DNA of 5,456 nucleotides, taken from positions 1 through 5,456 of the forward strand of contig JAHUZY010000005.1 of the NCBI GenBank assembly GCA_019264505.1. Direction: 5' to 3'. The notes under the pieces are model-generated. The model worked only from the letters and a program-made list of their open reading frames with translations. It did no database searches and had not been told where the DNA came from. Made by a program: the position numbers and the translations under genes. Positions 1 to 5,456 of this stretch are shown piece after piece. Each line of letters starts with the position of its first letter. Position 1 is the first letter of the stretch. The stretch comes from Phenylobacterium sp. (GTDB lineage Bacteria > Pseudomonadota > Alphaproteobacteria > Caulobacterales > Caulobacteraceae).

Positions 1-816
1 GGCCCCGGCGACCTGCAGGTTGGGCGGGGTGGTGAAGGTCAGGAACTGGTGGGCCTTGGCCAGGTGACGGGCGATGGGTGCGGAGGCGCAGACAAAGCCC
101 ACCTTCCAGCCGGTCAGCCCGAACATCTTGCCCGCCGAGCCGATCTTCACGCAGCGTCCAGCCATGCCTTGATAGGCCATCAGCGGGCGGTGGAGGGCAG
201 GCGCGAAGACCACCTGCTCCCAGACCTCATCGCAGATGGCGATCAGGTCGTGGGCCACGCAGAACGCCGCCAGCAGGGCCAGGTCCTCGTCCGGAACCAC
301 GACGCCGGTGGGATTGACCGGGTTGTTCAGCACCACGAACCGGGTCTTCGGCGTGACCGCCGCCTCCAGCATGGCGGCGGTGAAGCGCCAGTGGGGCGGG
401 GATAGCGAGATCAGCCTCGGCACGCCCCCAGCCCGCCGGATCAGCGGCAGATAGGCGTCATACAGCGGCTGGAAGACGATCACCTCATCGCCCGGTTCGA
501 TCAGGGCGAGGAAGGCTGCGGCCAGGGCCTCGGTGGCGCCCGAGGTGACCACGACCTCGGCGGCGGGGTCGAACTCAAGCCCCTGGGTCCGGCGATAGTG
601 GCCGGCGATCGCGGCCCGCAGCTCCGGCAGGCCGGTCATGGGCGGATACTGGTTGTAGCCGTCCAGCACCGCTTCGGCCGCCTTGCGCCGCAGGGCTTCG
701 GGGCCTGGATCGTCGGGAAAGCCCTGCCCGAGATTGATCGCCCCATGCGCCCGCGCCAGCCCGCTCATCTCCTCGAAGATGGTGGTCGGCAGGGCGGCGA
801 AGGTGGCGTCAGGCAT
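1..816 (-). CDS. PLP-dependent class I/II aminotransferase, N-terminal 272 residues (runs off left edge)
   Basis: Fold-type I pyridoxal-phosphate aminotransferase that would transfer an amino group from an amino acid to a 2-oxo acid in the cytoplasm. From the start at 816, 272 residues are readable. Visible motifs are INLGQGFPD near residues 27-35, YNQYPPMTGLPELR at 54-67, SGATEAL at 92-98, the cofactor-binding NNPVNPTG at 164-171, CDEVWE at 195-200, and SAGKMFGLTGWKVG at 227-240, in which K230 should form the PLP Schiff base. This pattern resembles YbdL-type methionine aminotransferases and kynurenine aminotransferases; DapC-like enzymes are related, so substrate is not assigned. The C-terminal third, roughly 110-120 residues with the substrate-carboxylate arginine, lies outside the window. 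It begins 43 bp after the typA stop. A -10-like TAGGAT lies 6 nt upstream of the ATG, so it may have its own leaderless promoter or be read through from typA. Confidence 0.93.
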   Translation of the reverse strand, partial: MPDATFAALPTTIFEEMSGLARAHGAINLGQGFPDDPGPEALRRKAAEAVLDGYNQYPPMTGLPELRAAIAGHYRRTQGLEFDPAAEVVVTSGATEALAAAFLALIEPGDEVIVFQPLYDAYLPLIRRAGGVPRLISLSPPHWRFTAAMLEAAVTPKTRFVVLNNPVNPTGVVVPDEDLALLAAFCVAHDLIAICDEVWEQVVFAPALHRPLMAYQGMAGRCVKIGSAGKMFGLTGWKVGFVCASAPIARHLAKAHQFLTFTTPPNLQVAGA

Positions 817-822
817 GGGACG

Positions 823-851
823 ATCCTAGCCGCCTCTTCATGCCCTGTCTG
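823..851 (-). promoter_or_regulatory. Candidate promoter of the aminotransferase gene, leaderless start
   Basis: On the minus strand CAGACA (851-846) and TAGGAT (828-823) are separated by 17 bp. Each matches 4 of 6 positions of the sigma-70 hexamers, and the -10 lies inside GCTAGGATC, close to the Caulobacter GCTANAWC form. The ATG at 816 starts 6 nt after TAGGAT, which places transcription initiation at or next to the start codon. A weak GGA about 7 nt before the ATG could instead act as a ribosome binding site on a longer transcript. This is a by-eye call. Confidence 0.4.
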
Positions 852-859
852 GCGTTAGG

Positions 860-2692
<1,833 letters not shown>

Positions 2693-2838
2693 GGGAAACC
2701 TTTTCCGGAAGCGGCGGCTTTTAGGGGACAAGACGCCCCAGGGCTAGCGCGAACTGGTGACAGCCTCTCAGACCACCCCCTCAGACTTGTGCGTTGCAAC
2801 ACGAAATCTTGCGTGACCGCGGGCCGTTAAGTGGCTGA

Positions 2839-2844
2839 AATATA
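2839..2844 (-). promoter_or_regulatory. Candidate -10 element for typA
   Basis: TATATT on the minus strand matches 5 of 6 consensus positions and sits in TCTATATT, similar to the Caulobacter GCTANAWC element. No good -35 is visible 15-19 bp upstream, so an activator or another sigma factor could be needed. Transcription would start near 2832. Confidence 0.3.
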
Positions 2845-2873
2845 GAGGGAAAGCCGGATATCACAGGTCGCCT

Positions 2874-2885
2874 TCGCAATTGCGA
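2874..2885. repeat. 12-bp perfect palindrome, candidate operator
   Basis: TCGCAATTGCGA is a perfect dyad about 12 bp upstream of the proposed sRNA -35 and about 30 bp upstream of the possible typA -10. Its position between two divergent promoters suggests a site for a dimeric regulator. I do not recognise the regulator. Confidence 0.4.
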
Positions 2886-2897
2886 CAATTTATCCCT

Positions 2898-2925
2898 TGT
2901 TCTTTTGTGCGCCGCACCGTAGATT
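2898..2925 (+). promoter_or_regulatory. Candidate sigma-70 promoter of the small RNA
   Basis: TTGTTC (2898-2903) and TAGATT (2920-2925) are separated by 16 bp by these coordinates, within the normal range. The -10 matches 4 of 6 and the -35 3 of 6 positions, so it is a moderate promoter in an AT-rich setting, with a further AT-rich stretch at 2887-2892. Initiation is expected near 2932. The main support is that a strong terminator lies on the same strand about 60-85 nt downstream with no protein gene between. Confidence 0.45.
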
Positions 2926-2931
2926 TTCACC

Positions 2932-3016
2932 GTGAGGCGTCTCCGGACGTCTCTGCCCTTCCTGGGCGTTTCCTCCAAAATCAACTGGCCGCGCTTTCGA
3001 GCGCGGCCTTTTTTTT
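2932..3016 (+). ncRNA. Candidate trans-acting small RNA, about 85 nt, with exposed CCUCC motif
   Basis: The segment from the predicted start to the end of the U-tract folds by eye into three modules. Hairpin 1 is an 8-bp stem (2934-2941 with 2946-2953, one G-U pair) capped by UCCG, a stable UNCG tetraloop. Hairpin 2 is a 4-bp stem (2955-2958 with 2964-2967) with loop UUCCU. Then comes an unpaired stretch, 2969-2986, containing UUUCCUCCAAAA. Last is the terminator hairpin with an 8-U tail. An exposed CCUCC before a terminator is typical of alphaproteobacterial sRNAs that pair with Shine-Dalgarno sequences, so mRNA repression is a reasonable inference. It is divergent from typA and convergent with the amidohydrolase gene, whose stop is 17 nt beyond the U-tract. 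I could not assign it to a named family. The alternative is that only the terminator is functional, serving the converging gene. Confidence 0.55.
2987..3016 (+). terminator. Strong rho-independent terminator, possibly bidirectional
   Basis: An 8-bp perfect GC stem (GGCCGCGC, 2987-2994, with GCGCGGCC, 3001-3008) plus a U-A pair encloses a UUCG loop and is followed by eight T (3009-3016). On the minus strand the same hairpin is followed by GATTTTGG, and CCAAAA (2975-2980) can pair with TTTTGG (3013-3018). It may therefore also stop transcripts of the amidohydrolase gene, which ends at 3034. The long T-run is on the plus strand, so the main direction is plus, where the only plausible transcript is the sRNA. 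Confidence 0.88.
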
Positions 3017-3033
3017 GGCCGCGGACGCGCCGT

Positions 3034-3936
3034 TCAGAGCCGTCCGGCCCAGTCGTGCGACGTGAGGGCGAGGGTCAGGGCGGCGATGTCGGCCTTCAGG
3101 CGCTCGAAGCCGAGGGTGGGCGACAGGGTGTCTTCATCCAGATACAGCGCCCGGTTCAGCTCGATCTGCAGGGCGTGCACCCGGCGGGCCGGGCGGCCGT
3201 AGTGTTCGGTGGTGTAGCCGCCGGCATAGGGGGTGTTGCGCACCACCCGGTAGCCGCGGGCCTCCAGCTCCACCTCCGCCAGACGGGTCAGCGCATTGGC
3301 GCAGGCCGAGCCGAAGCGGTCCCCCAGGACCATGTCGCAGCCGCCGGCGCCGGCCGCCCGGGCGGCGGCTGAGGGCATGGAATGCCAGTCCACCAGTATG
3401 GCGACCCCATGGGCGGCCTGGGCCTCGGCGATCAGGCCGCTCAGGGCCTCATGATAGGGCCGGTGCGCGCCCTCGATCCGGCTCTGGGCCTCGGCGAAGG
3501 TCAGCTTGCGCGCATAGATCTCCTGGCCTTCGGAGACCACCTTGGCGATGGCCCCCAGGCCTGCGGCGACCCTGGCGGTGCGGCTGCGGGCGAAGTCCGG
3601 CAGGGCGTCGGCGAACATGGCCGGGTCGAGTTCGAAGGCGTCGCGGTTCACATCTATATAGGCGCGCGCATAGTTGGCGGTGATCAGCGCCGCCCCGGCC
3701 TGCGGCGCGCTGTCCACCAGCTGGTCGACAAAGGCGTCTTCAGAGCGGCGGATGGCCTGGGCGTCGAGCCTGGCCGCCGACATCATGTCGTCGGGATAGA
3801 GCCGGCCCGAATGAGGCGAGGCGAAGATCACCGGGGTCGGCGGCGGGGCCCCTGGGGCTGCGGCCCGGCGCACCTCGAAGCCGGCCGGCGCCAGGGCGGC
3901 CGGCTCTGCGACATCAAGGGGCTCGACCGCGGACAT
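3034..3936 (-). CDS. N-formylglutamate amidohydrolase family protein
   Basis: A 300-residue member of the N-formylglutamate amidohydrolase family (Pfam FGase). In known members it hydrolyses N-formyl-L-glutamate to glutamate and formate, the last step of one histidine-degradation route, in the cytoplasm. Visible motifs are FASPHSGRLYP (residues 38-48), RSEDAFVDQL (64-73), NYARAYIDVNRD (88-99), LVDWHSMP (181-188, with probable metal- or substrate-binding D183 and H185), TPYAGGYTTEHYGRP (235-249) and QIELNRALY (257-265). The start at 3936 is chosen because a TTGACC -35 lies upstream and transcription would begin near this ATG; an ATG at 3945 adds only three residues, and a TTG at 4002 is unlikely. 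No clear ribosome binding site is seen. No hut genes are nearby, so a role in histidine use is unproven and another N-formyl or N-acyl amino acid substrate is possible. Confidence 0.9.
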   Translation of the reverse strand: MSAVEPLDVAEPAALAPAGFEVRRAAAPGAPPPTPVIFASPHSGRLYPDDMMSAARLDAQAIRRSEDAFVDQLVDSAPQAGAALITANYARAYIDVNRDAFELDPAMFADALPDFARSRTARVAAGLGAIAKVVSEGQEIYARKLTFAEAQSRIEGAHRPYHEALSGLIAEAQAAHGVAILVDWHSMPSAAARAAGAGGCDMVLGDRFGSACANALTRLAEVELEARGYRVVRNTPYAGGYTTEHYGRPARRVHALQIELNRALYLDEDTLSPTLGFERLKADIAALTLALTSHDWAGRL

Positions 3937-3943
3937 GGCGGGC

Positions 3944-3972
3944 ATATGACGATGCGCCGGGCGCCGGGTCAA
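3944..3972 (-). promoter_or_regulatory. Candidate promoter of the amidohydrolase gene
   Basis: On the minus strand TTGACC (3972-3967, 5 of 6 matches) is followed after 17 bp by TCATAT (3949-3944, a weak -10 with 3 of 6). Initiation would fall near 3937, adjacent to the ATG at 3936, giving a leaderless mRNA. The -35 overlaps one copy of a direct repeat (3966-3977). Confidence 0.45.
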
Positions 3973-3993
3973 ACGGATCGGCGGGTAAACGGA
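3966..3993. repeat. Paired direct repeat GGGT(C)AAACGGA in the divergent promoter region
   Basis: GGGTCAAACGGA at 3966-3977 and GGGTAAACGGA at 3983-3993 are near-identical, with their AAACGGA cores starting 16 bp apart. The first copy contains the -35 of the amidohydrolase promoter on the opposite strand, so a bound protein would be expected to affect it. I do not recognise the site. Confidence 0.4.
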
Positions 3994-4006
3994 CCTGGCC
4001 AAAGGT

Positions 4007-4046
4007 GGGGCGGTTCATCGGGGATTTACAAAGCCGCCCCTATGGT
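4007..4046 (+). promoter_or_regulatory. cpdR upstream region: -10-like element with flanking inverted repeat
   Basis: TATGGT (4041-4046) is a -10-like hexamer with 4 of 6 matches, exactly 6 nt before an in-frame ATG at 4053. No good -35 is visible at 15-18 bp spacing. GGGGCGG (4007-4013) and CCGCCCC (4034-4040) form an inverted repeat whose right arm touches the -10, so it could be an operator. If transcription starts at 4053, the CpdR mRNA would be leaderless or have a leader of only 27 nt to the conserved start at 4080. Confidence 0.35.
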
Positions 4047-4079
4047 CGCTCCATGAAAGACGACGCCCTGGAATCGCCC

Positions 4080-4436
4080 ATGCCCCGCATTCTTCTCGCC
4101 GAGGACGACGACTCCCTGCGCGGCTTCCTGGCCCGCGCCTTGGAGCGCGCCGGCTTCGAGGTGCGCGCCTGCGCCGATGGGGAGGAGGCCGCCTCGGTCC
4201 TGGATCAGGACTGGGACCTGCTGCTCACCGACATCGTCATGCCTGGCATGGACGGAATCGAGGTGGCCCGTCTGGCGGCGGCGCGCAATCCGTCCCTGCG
4301 CATCATGTTCATCACCGGCTTCGCCGCCGTCGCTCTGGCTGCTGGGGATTCCGCCCCGGCCGGGGCCAAGGTCCTGTCCAAGCCCATCCATCTGCGCGAG
4401 ATCGTCGCCGAGGTGGAGCGGATGATGGCCGCCTGA
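4080..4436 (+). CDS. cpdR: CpdR-type single-domain response regulator (ClpXP adaptor)
   Basis: A stand-alone receiver domain of 118 residues with no output domain. It has the acidic pocket E8-D9-D10, phosphoacceptor D51 in LLLTDIVMPGMDGIE, T79 in IMFITGFAAVAL, and K101 in KVLSKPIHLRE. The ITGFAAVAL and VLSKP stretches and the -AA C-terminus are those of Caulobacter CpdR. There, phosphate flows from CckA through ChpT to CpdR. The unphosphorylated form docks at the ClpX unfoldase, primes delivery of substrates such as PdeA, and directs ClpXP to the pole; CpdR is itself degraded by ClpXP. The start at 4080 is chosen because it gives the family length and puts the aspartate at 51. An upstream in-frame ATG at 4053 would add MKDDALESP and could be a leaderless start; a frame from 4005 is unlikely. 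Four GANTC sites lie in or just before the gene. It is divergent from the amidohydrolase gene. Confidence 0.95.
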   Translation: MPRILLAEDDDSLRGFLARALERAGFEVRACADGEEAASVLDQDWDLLLTDIVMPGMDGIEVARLAAARNPSLRIMFITGFAAVALAAGDSAPAGAKVLSKPIHLREIVAEVERMMAA

Positions 4437-4466
4437 GGCGTCGGCCCCGCGGGCGTCTTTCAGCCC

Positions 4467-4495
4467 TTGCACAGGGGCGGGTCGCCCGTTATACC
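4467..4495 (+). promoter_or_regulatory. Sigma-70 promoter of tRNA-Val
   Basis: TTGCAC (4467-4472) and TATACC (4490-4495) are separated by exactly 17 bp and match the consensus at 5 and 4 positions, the best promoter in the window. Initiation near 4502 gives a 5' leader of about 33 nt. That leader contains a 5-bp hairpin, CCCCC (4510-4514) with GGGGG (4520-4524) and loop GAAAA, which would be removed by RNase P when the tRNA matures. Confidence 0.78.
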
Positions 4496-4534
4496 GCCGC
4501 CCTTCCCGTCCCCCGAAAAGGGGGCCACCGGTAT

Positions 4535-4609
4535 GGACGCGTAGCTCAGCGGGAGAGCACCTCGTTGACATCGAGGGGGTCACAGGTTCAATCCCTGTCG
4601 CGTCCACCA
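4535..4609 (+). tRNA. tRNA-Val, anticodon GAC
   Basis: A 75-nt tRNA with a complete cloverleaf. The acceptor arms GGACGCG (4535-4541) and CGCGTCC (4599-4605) pair fully. The D stem is GCTC/GAGC (4544-4547, 4555-4558) with loop AGCGGGA. The anticodon stem CCTCG/CGAGG (4560-4564, 4572-4576) encloses TTGACAT with anticodon GAC at 4567-4569, which reads valine GUC and GUU codons. The T stem ACAGG/CCTGT (4582-4586, 4594-4598) encloses TTCAATC. Discriminator A4606 and an encoded CCA (4607-4609) complete it. No strong terminator follows, so read-through towards the GNAT gene is possible. Confidence 0.98.
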
Positions 4610-4670
4610 TCCCTTTCATTCCGAGGTTCGCTGGCCGCCCTTGGCGCGCTGGCCTGCTGGCTGCGGCCCT

Positions 4671-4678
4671 GCTAGCCT
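4671..4678 (+). promoter_or_regulatory. Candidate -10 element before the leader reading frame
   Basis: GCTAGCCT resembles the Caulobacter -10 form GCTANAWC and ends 7 nt before the ATG at 4686, so initiation would fall at that codon. The -35 region is poor. Transcription of the GNAT gene could begin here, or by read-through from the tRNA promoter. Confidence 0.3.
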
Positions 4679-4685
4679 GCGCGCC

Positions 4686-4763
4686 ATGATCTTCGCTTCG
4701 CACCTCGGCAATTGTTCCTATCGTCCCTTCCGGGGTCGTCAGGACGTTCGCCTGCGCGCCTAG
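4686..4763 (+). CDS. Possible 25-residue leader peptide upstream of the GNAT gene
   Basis: A short frame from ATG 4686 to TAG 4763 encodes MIFASHLGNCSYRPFRGRQD followed by VRLRA. It has no Shine-Dalgarno sequence but a -10-like element 7 nt upstream, so it could be translated from a leaderless mRNA. Five of its last 13 codons are arginine. It ends 15 nt before a GC hairpin (4779-4804), and its codons 15-18 contain a segment able to pair with the hairpin's left arm. This geometry resembles a transcription-attenuation leader. Codon third positions are less GC-rich than in neighbouring genes. Chance occurrence of so short a frame cannot be excluded, and I do not recognise the peptide. Confidence 0.28.
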   Translation: MIFASHLGNCSYRPFRGRQDVRLRA

Positions 4764-4778
4764 CGCAAGATCGATCCC

Positions 4779-4804
4779 CGACCCCCGCCGCAAGGCCGGG
4801 GTCG
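4779..4804 (+). terminator. Attenuator-like hairpin in the GNAT leader
   Basis: CGACCCC (4779-4785) pairs with GGGGTCG (4798-4804). After one C-C mismatch, three more pairs close a GCAA tetraloop (4790-4793), a stable GNRA cap. The downstream stretch TTCGTCCTC is pyrimidine-rich but not a true T-run, so termination efficiency is uncertain. The right-arm segment CCGGGGTCGT (4796-4805) is repeated exactly at 4730-4739, where it could pair with the left arm and prevent this hairpin. Confidence 0.4.
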
Positions 4805-4847
4805 TTCGTCCTCGGATCCCGGCGGCCCAAGCCTCTGGAGATGTGAC

Positions 4848-5435
4848 GTGACCACCCCCGCCGCCGACCTGGCGCCTCAGCCCGAACGACCCGATCGCCT
4901 GGAAACCGAACGCCTGATCCTGCGGGACTTCCGGCTGGAGGACACTGAGGCTGTGCACGCCTATGGGTCCGACCCCGAGGTGACCCGGTTCATGCCCTGG
5001 GGACCCAACAGTCCCGAGGACACCGCCGCCTTCATGGCCCGCGTGCTGGAGCAGCAGGCGACCTGGCCGAGGCTCGACCTGTCCCTGGCTATCGAGCTGA
5101 AGGCCGAGGCCTGCGTCGTCGGCTCCATCGCCCTGCATCTGCGGGACATCCGGAACGCCTCGGTTGAGATGGGCTACGTCCTGCGCCGCGATCTCTGGGG
5201 GCAGGGGATCGTCAGCGAAGCGGCCGCGGCCATGACTAGCTTGGGCTTCCGGCTCGGCCTGCACCGTATCGCCGCCACATGCGACGTCCGAAACACCGGT
5301 TCCTACCGGGTGATGGAGAAGCTGGGCATGCGCCGGGAGGGGTGTTTTCGGCAGGATCGCCAGCTCCGCGGGGCCTGGCGAGACACCTATCTCTACGCCG
5401 TGCTGGCCGAGGAGTGGGCCGCCGGTCGGCGGTGA
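4848..5435 (+). CDS. GNAT-family N-acetyltransferase, RimJ/RimL-like
   Basis: A 195-residue GNAT acetyltransferase of the RimJ/RimL branch (Pfam Acetyltransf_3), expected to move an acetyl group from acetyl-CoA to an amino group; the natural substrate cannot be told from sequence. The N-terminal signature RLETERLILRDFRLED covers residues 17-32, and FMPWGPNSPEDT 48-59. The acetyl-CoA-binding segment is YVLRRDLWGQGIVSEA (110-125, pyrophosphate loop R113-G120). The C-terminal signature NTGSYRVMEKLGMRREG is at 149-165, followed by RGAWRDTYLYAVL at 174-186. It begins with GTG at 4848, preceded by GGAG (4837-4840) at 7-nt spacing, the clearest ribosome binding site in the window. That fits an mRNA with an untranslated leader, unlike the leaderless-looking neighbours. 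The stop at 5433-5435 is inside the window, so the gene is complete. It lies downstream of tRNA-Val and the possible attenuator. Confidence 0.93.
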   Translation: MTTPAADLAPQPERPDRLETERLILRDFRLEDTEAVHAYGSDPEVTRFMPWGPNSPEDTAAFMARVLEQQATWPRLDLSLAIELKAEACVVGSIALHLRDIRNASVEMGYVLRRDLWGQGIVSEAAAAMTSLGFRLGLHRIAATCDVRNTGSYRVMEKLGMRREGCFRQDRQLRGAWRDTYLYAVLAEEWAAGRR

Positions 5436-5456
5436 CGCGGGCGCCCTGGCCTGATT

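Larger units (their letters stand above)
2693..2931. other. Intergenic region upstream of typA and of the candidate sRNA
   Basis: No credible protein gene is seen here. Its outer part, from about 2830, is AT-richer than the flanking genes, as expected for divergent promoters. On the minus strand TATATT (2844-2839) is a good -10 for typA, but no convincing -35 is found; it would give a 5' UTR of roughly 140 nt. GCTAGCCC (2748-2741) is an alternative -10 with a UTR of about 40 nt. On the plus strand the sRNA promoter occupies 2898-2925, and a 12-bp perfect palindrome lies at 2874-2885. Short open frames here run through the sRNA terminator and show no family resemblance. Confidence 0.5.

Noticed and set aside
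49..858. Several plus-strand frames opposite the aminotransferase
   Set aside because: All overlap the aminotransferase, whose PLP motifs run unbroken from 816 to the edge. None has a credible start or known motif.
2898..2914. GTTC followed by a T-rich stretch, considered as an alphaproteobacterial LexA box
   Set aside because: The GTTC-N7-GTTC pattern needs a second GTTC; the sequence there is CGCC.
2932..3372. Plus-strand frame starting with GTG at 2932, at the predicted sRNA start
   Set aside because: It reads through the strong terminator and then lies antisense to the amidohydrolase gene, with no family resemblance.
3382..4056. 224-codon plus-strand frame antisense to the amidohydrolase gene
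   Set aside because: Composition is a shadow of the opposite strand, there is no ribosome binding site, and the amidohydrolase motifs are clear on the minus strand.
4510..4524. CCCCC-GAAAA-GGGGG hairpin considered as the cpdR terminator
   Set aside because: It has no T-run and lies downstream of the predicted tRNA transcription start, so it is better explained as part of the pre-tRNA leader.
4026..5264. 412-codon minus-strand frame across cpdR, tRNA-Val and the GNAT gene
   Set aside because: It overlaps three real genes. Its stretch TGIEPVTPSMSTRCSPAEL is the translation of the antisense strand of the tRNA, a familiar source of false hypothetical proteins.

Overview
The window reads as a chromosomal stretch of a high-GC alphaproteobacterium, most likely of the order Caulobacterales (Caulobacter or Phenylobacterium type). 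The main clue is a CpdR-type response regulator of exactly 118 residues with its phosphoacceptor at D51; CpdR belongs to the alphaproteobacterial CckA-ChpT-ClpXP cell-cycle circuit. Starts with no Shine-Dalgarno sequence but a -10-like element 6-7 nt upstream (leaderless mRNA), and CcrM-type GANTC sites, fit the same assignment. No insertion sequence, integrase, phage gene or CRISPR array is visible.

Layout. Positions 1-816 (minus) hold the N-terminal 272 residues of a PLP-dependent aminotransferase cut by the left edge. Positions 860-2692 (minus) hold a complete typA/bipA ribosomal GTPase; 43 bp separate it from the aminotransferase. Positions 2693-2931 are the upstream region of typA, with one -10-like element and a 12-bp palindrome. 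Positions 2932-3016 (plus) look like an unannotated small RNA: promoter, UCCG-capped hairpin, second small hairpin, open CCUCC stretch, and a strong rho-independent terminator. Positions 3034-3936 (minus) encode an N-formylglutamate amidohydrolase, transcribed towards the sRNA terminator. About 115 bp of divergent promoter DNA separate it from cpdR (4080-4436, plus). A textbook sigma-70 promoter (4467-4495) then drives tRNA-Val(GAC) at 4535-4609. Positions 4610-4847 hold a possible leader region with a 25-codon reading frame and mutually exclusive hairpins, ahead of a RimJ/RimL-like GNAT acetyltransferase (4848-5435, plus), the only gene here with a clear, well-spaced ribosome binding site.

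The genes are mostly ordinary housekeeping or regulatory ones and do not form one operon or pathway. TypA acts on ribosomes, CpdR steers ClpXP proteolysis in the cell cycle, and the aminotransferase, amidohydrolase and GNAT protein are metabolic or modifying enzymes. The least-explained parts are the intergenic regions: the candidate sRNA between typA and the amidohydrolase, the attenuator-like leader before the GNAT gene, and the dense cluster of GANTC sites in cpdR. All motif and structure calls were made by eye, without folding software or database searches.
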